In this document: piece after piece, positions 61,103-64,000 of the stretch | How positions within the stretch are numbered: the stretch's first letter is position 1 | How the letters are laid out: each line of letters starts with the position of its first letter | Source of the DNA: Fontibacterium temperatum | Lineage (GTDB): Bacteria; Pseudomonadota; Alphaproteobacteria; Pelagibacterales; Pelagibacteraceae | Direction of reading: 5' to 3' | Length of the DNA: 64,000 nucleotides | Assembly (NCBI GenBank): GCA_964203055.1 | Contig: CAXNKS010000002.1 | Span: forward strand, 62,001 to 126,000 | Translations under genes and position numbers: made by a program | Notes under the pieces: model-generated | Told to the model about the DNA's origin: nothing | The model's input: only the letters and a program-made list of their open reading frames with translations | The model's database searches: none

Positions 61103-61728
61103 TTTAATTCTCTTCTTGCCTCTAAAAGCCAGATTTTTATTTCTTTCATATTTAATACAGTATTTAGATATTTTTCCAATACGAATGATAATTTTATATT
61201 GTAAATTTTAAATCTAAACATTACAGGTGCGTACATAGCGTCTGCTATAGAAAAATTTTTAAACATAAATGGTCCTTTAGATTTTTTAAGACAATTTTCA
61301 ATAATTTTTTTAGTTCTTGTTATTTCAACAGATGTTTCTTTGTTATTTTTAAATTTGAGATTTTTACCTAAGAAATTCATACTTAAATTTTTTCTTAAGT
61401 TGACGAAACCGCTATGCATTTCAGAAGAAATATTTCTGGCCATTATTTTATCAATATTATTTTTTGGCCATAAATGTTTATTTTTAAACTTTTCTGCCAA
61501 GAATTCACAGATTGATAAAGAATCCCATATCCTTATCTTTCTGTAAATCAGACAAGGGACTTTTCCAGAAGGAGAAAATTTTAATATATTTTTTTTAGCA
61601 TTTTTATCTCTGAGGTTAATTCTCACTTCATCAAAGGGGATATTAAAATATTTTAACACTAACCATGGTCTTAGTGACCATGTTGAATAAATTTTATTGC
61701 CTATTACTAGTTTGAGTTTCATAATCAA
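61099..61728 (-). CDS. Glutathione S-transferase family protein
   Basis: A 209-residue GST. The thioredoxin-like N-domain has KLVIGNKIYSTWSLRPWLVL (with the Ser of the catalytic N-end) and GKVPCLIYRKIRIWDSLSIC, which includes the SNAIL/TRAIL-like GSH-binding motif; the C-domain is helical. Two Met codons are near the start (MIMKLKL); MKLKL at 61722 is equally possible. Substrate not predictable. Overlaps the DUF6111 start by 4 bases. Confidence 0.88.
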   Translation of the reverse strand: MIMKLKLVIGNKIYSTWSLRPWLVLKYFNIPFDEVRINLRDKNAKKNILKFSPSGKVPCLIYRKIRIWDSLSICEFLAEKFKNKHLWPKNNIDKIMARNISSEMHSGFVNLRKNLSMNFLGKNLKFKNNKETSVEITRTKKIIENCLKKSKGPFMFKNFSIADAMYAPVMFRFKIYNIKLSFVLEKYLNTVLNMKEIKIWLLEARRELK

Positions 61729-61845
61729 ATTTGCTTTTTATATAAGCAAATCCTATTATTTTGCATCCTATATTTTATAAATAAATCCTAGAAAGCATTT
61801 AATAATATAGCTATATTCACCATTCAAAATTTAATTAATATTAAA

Positions 61846-61929
61846 GCGGGAGTGGTGGAACGGTAGACACGCCAGTCTTAGGAACTGGTATCGAAAGATG
61901 TGAAGGTTCAAGTCCTTTCTCCCGCACCA
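61846..61929 (+). tRNA. tRNA-Leu (UAG)
   Basis: An 84-base class II tRNA with encoded CCA: acceptor GCGGGAG with CTCCCGC, anticodon stem CCAGT/ACTGG with loop CTTAGGA (anticodon TAG), a variable arm (TATCGAAAGATG) and T-loop GTTCAAGTC. The tig ATG begins 8 bases after the CCA. The CCA is directly followed by an ATG-TAG minimal frame (61929-61934). Confidence 0.95.
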
Positions 61930-61937
61930 TGTAGAAT

Positions 61938-63404
61938 ATGAAAGTAACAGTATCAGAATCTAAAGGCTTAAAGACCAATCTAAATGTTTTGGTTAAGAAA
62001 CAAGAGATTGATAAAAAAATAGAAGAACGAGTTATTGAATTGCAGAAGACTGTTAACATTAAAGGTTTTCGACCAGGAAAAGCGCCAGTTGATTTATTAA
62101 AAAAACAATTTGCCCAAGCATTATATGGAGAAGTTTTAGAAAAAATTTTACAGGACAACACTTATCAAGCGTTAAATGATAATAAAATTAAACCTGCTAG
62201 TCAGCCAAAAATTGAAATCAAATCTTCAGGAGAAGATAAAGACTTAGAGTACACAATTTCTGTTGAAAAGACTCCTGAAATAAAAAAAATCGAATTAGAG
62301 AAAATAACTCTAACTGATTATAAATTAAAAATTGAAAAAAAAGATTTAGAAGAAAGAATTAATTTATTAGCAGAAGGTCAAAAAAAATACGTTAATAAAA
62401 AAGAAGGCGAGAGTTCTGTTAAAGGCGATCTAGTAGTTTTTGATTTTGAGGCAACTGTTAACTCTAAACCATTTGAGGGTAACAAAGGTCAAAAGGTTCA
62501 AATTATTTTAGGAAAAGAACTTTTTATTAAAGGTTTCGATGAGCAATTATTAACATGTAAATCTGGTGATAAAAAAGATGTTAAGATTAATTTACCAGAA
62601 AATTATCCAAATAAAGAGTTAGCAAATAAAACTGCAATATTTAATTGCAAAATATTAGAAGTTAAAAAATCAGAATCAGTAGTTATTGATGATCAATTTG
62701 CAAAAAATTTAGGAGCAAAAGATTTAAACGATTTAAAAATTCTATTAGAAAAACAACTGTCTAAAGAGCAGTCTTCAATTACGGAAACAATAGTTAGAAA
62801 AGAAATTTTAGATTATTTAGATGAAAACTGTAAGTTTGACCTGCCCGAAGACTTGATAAAAAATGAACAAGAAATAGTTAAACATAGTTTTATACATGAA
62901 AAAGCTCATAAAGATGAACCTCATGATGATCATAAACACGGACATGATCATTCAGACATAAAACTTACTAAAGAAGAAGAAGAAGATATTTTAGACATTT
63001 CAAAACGAAGAGTAAAACTTGCTTTAGTATTAAATCAAATTGGAGAAGATTATAAAATTCAAGTATCAACACAGGAACTTCAGCAGGAATTACAAAAACA
63101 AATGAGCATGTATCCTGGGCAGGAAAAACAAATTAGAGATTATTATCAAAAAAATCCTTCAGAAATTACAAGACTTAGAGGGCCAATATATGAAGATAAG
63201 ATTGTTGAACTGATCAAGTCTAAAGCTAAGGTCACTGTTAAAGAAGTTAATAAAAAAGAATTAGAAGAACTTGTCAAAGATTTATCATCTAATCTTAAGT
63301 CTAAATCATCAGCTAAGTTAGCAAAGAGCGGTGATGACAAATTAAAAAAAGATACAAAATCAGAGGATAAATCAAAATCCACAAAAAAGATTAGTAAAAA
63401 ATAA
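61938..63404 (+). CDS. tig: Trigger factor with a His-rich insert
   Basis: Ribosome-bound chaperone and prolyl isomerase for nascent proteins. The 488 residues have the N-terminal ribosome-binding signature GFRPGKAP (43-50), an FKBP-type domain (about 155-245; FDFEATVNSKPFEG, LGKELFIKGF) and a helical C-domain. Residues 316-338 contain eight His in KHSFIHEKAHKDEPHDDHKH followed by GHDH, an unusual insertion in the C-domain not seen in E. coli. The C-terminal tail is a long Lys/Ser-rich extension. Start ATG lies 8 bases after tRNA-Leu(UAG). clpP follows 26 bases later. Confidence 0.95.
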   Translation: MKVTVSESKGLKTNLNVLVKKQEIDKKIEERVIELQKTVNIKGFRPGKAPVDLLKKQFAQALYGEVLEKILQDNTYQALNDNKIKPASQPKIEIKSSGEDKDLEYTISVEKTPEIKKIELEKITLTDYKLKIEKKDLEERINLLAEGQKKYVNKKEGESSVKGDLVVFDFEATVNSKPFEGNKGQKVQIILGKELFIKGFDEQLLTCKSGDKKDVKINLPENYPNKELANKTAIFNCKILEVKKSESVVIDDQFAKNLGAKDLNDLKILLEKQLSKEQSSITETIVRKEILDYLDENCKFDLPEDLIKNEQEIVKHSFIHEKAHKDEPHDDHKHGHDHSDIKLTKEEEEDILDISKRRVKLALVLNQIGEDYKIQVSTQELQQELQKQMSMYPGQEKQIRDYYQKNPSEITRLRGPIYEDKIVELIKSKAKVTVKEVNKKELEELVKDLSSNLKSKSSAKLAKSGDDKLKKDTKSEDKSKSTKKISKK

Positions 63405-63430
63405 GCAAAGCCTATAGAATCTGATTCTCT

Positions 63431-64000
63431 ATGAATGATCAGATTGATATTCAAATGAATACTCTAATTCCAATGGTGGTTGAACAAACCAGCAGAGGGG
63501 AAAGAGCTTATGATATTTATTCAAGGTTATTAAAAGAACGAATTATTTTTTTAGTAGGACCAGTCCACTCACATGTAGCAAGTTTAGTTTGTGCTCAATT
63601 ACTTTTTTTAGAGTCAGAAAATCCTAAGAAAGAAATTTTTTTATACATTAACAGTCCAGGAGGAGTAGTTACTGATGGACTTGGAATTTATGACACCATG
63701 CAATATGTCAAATCTCCCGTTTCAACAATTTGTATCGGACAAGCAGCTTCCATGGGTTCATTTTTGTTAGCTGCAGGAGAAAAAGGTCATAGGTTTTCTC
63801 TACCTAATGCACGTATAATGGTCCATCAACCTTCAGCAGGTTTTCAAGGACAAGCAACTGATATTCAAATTCATGCTAATGAAATTTCTTATGTGAAAAA
63901 ACGCCTTAATGAAATTTATGCAAAGCATACTGGCAAAGATTTTAAGTCAATCCAAGAAGCTTTAGAGAGAGACAAGTTTATGAGCCCTGAAGAAGCTAAA
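63431..64000 (+). CDS. clpP: ATP-dependent Clp protease proteolytic subunit (partial, C-terminus off window)
   Basis: The first 190 codons lie in the window and the gene continues past the right edge. The catalytic triad is visible: Ser108 (GQAASMGSF), His132 (MVHQPS) and Asp181 (ERDKFMS). FLYINSPGGVVTDGLGIYDT is the typical core. ClpP forms the 14-subunit chamber that degrades proteins delivered by ClpX or ClpA. Order tig-clpP is widespread; clpX and lon probably follow. Residues 1-15 hold the short propeptide-like region. Confidence 0.96.
   Translation, partial: MNDQIDIQMNTLIPMVVEQTSRGERAYDIYSRLLKERIIFLVGPVHSHVASLVCAQLLFLESENPKKEIFLYINSPGGVVTDGLGIYDTMQYVKSPVSTICIGQAASMGSFLLAAGEKGHRFSLPNARIMVHQPSAGFQGQATDIQIHANEISYVKKRLNEIYAKHTGKDFKSIQEALERDKFMSPEEAK

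Overview
The window looks like a piece of a small, streamlined, A+T-rich marine alphaproteobacterial chromosome, most likely a Pelagibacterales (SAR11) relative. The basis is the strong A/T bias of codons and spacers, very short intergenic gaps with many 1-11 base overlaps, few clear Shine-Dalgarno sites, alphaproteobacterial-type proteins (omega with an acidic tail, a DUF3553 protein, DUF6111 and DUF6165 proteins, the purB-purC-purS-purQ-purL-bolA-grxD block, tRNA-Leu/tig/clpP) and a TRAP transporter typical of marine heterotrophs. A complete serC-serA-serB operon argues against the best-studied SAR11 Ia strains, which lack that pathway. This placement is inferred from gene content; no phylogeny was done.

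Layout. 1-5.1 kb: the start of an unidentified gene, hisI, then folE, a CHCC zinc-finger protein, acrylyl-CoA reductase (acuI), a LysR regulator, a LysE-type exporter and rseP. 5.1-11.6 kb: HU, a CADD/TenA-like protein probably making p-aminobenzoate, the serCAB operon, bcp, and a broken glycosyltransferase. 11.6-18 kb: rhodanese, DsbA-like isomerase, ABA4-like membrane protein, recX with a shifted C-terminus, a small lipoprotein, cysQ, DUF3553, mnmA and small unknown genes. 18-24 kb: tRNA-Met, nitrilase, DUF6165, two glycosyltransferases, redox and dehydrogenase genes. 24-31.5 kb: rpoZ, then a probable malonate or dicarboxylate module (CoA-transferase, TRAP dctP-dctQ-dctM with dctM frameshifted, malonyl-CoA decarboxylase), dusA and a papain-like protein. 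31.5-47 kb: phosphohexomutase, class I ribonucleotide reductase, prpC/prpB (methylcitrate cycle), gph, a GlmU acetyltransferase half, glmS, class II DAHP synthase, nadE, cysS, cimA and a TrmJ-like methylase. 47-56.5 kb: rpsD, grxD-bolA, the purine block, map, sfsA, a CinA-like protein and uracil-DNA glycosylase. 56.5-64 kb: tRNA-Leu(UAA), a lipoprotein, parE, glnA, a remnant of nnr, a DUF6111 protein, a glutathione transferase, tRNA-Leu(UAG), tig and the start of clpP.

Most of the content is ordinary core metabolism: histidine, folate, serine, isoleucine (via citramalate), aromatic, NAD, amino-sugar and purine synthesis. I found no CRISPR array, insertion sequence, integrase, prophage or toxin system. 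The points worth a second look are: three tRNA genes each placed 5-13 bases before a start codon, so tRNA trimming would create nearly leaderless mRNAs; NrdR-like boxes shared by the ribonucleotide reductase and HU promoters; a uracil-DNA glycosylase of the iron-sulfur type with no cluster cysteines; a histidine-rich insert in trigger factor; a GlmU lacking its uridylyltransferase half; a tiny very basic protein next to mnmA; and eight single-base gains, all of the same sign, in three genes.

No stretch over about 300 bases is without a gene. The largest gaps are near 5548-5743 (hup terminator), 16364-16565 (contains the 27-residue basic ORF), 32955-33127 (nrd promoter) and 60498-60667 (glnA leader).
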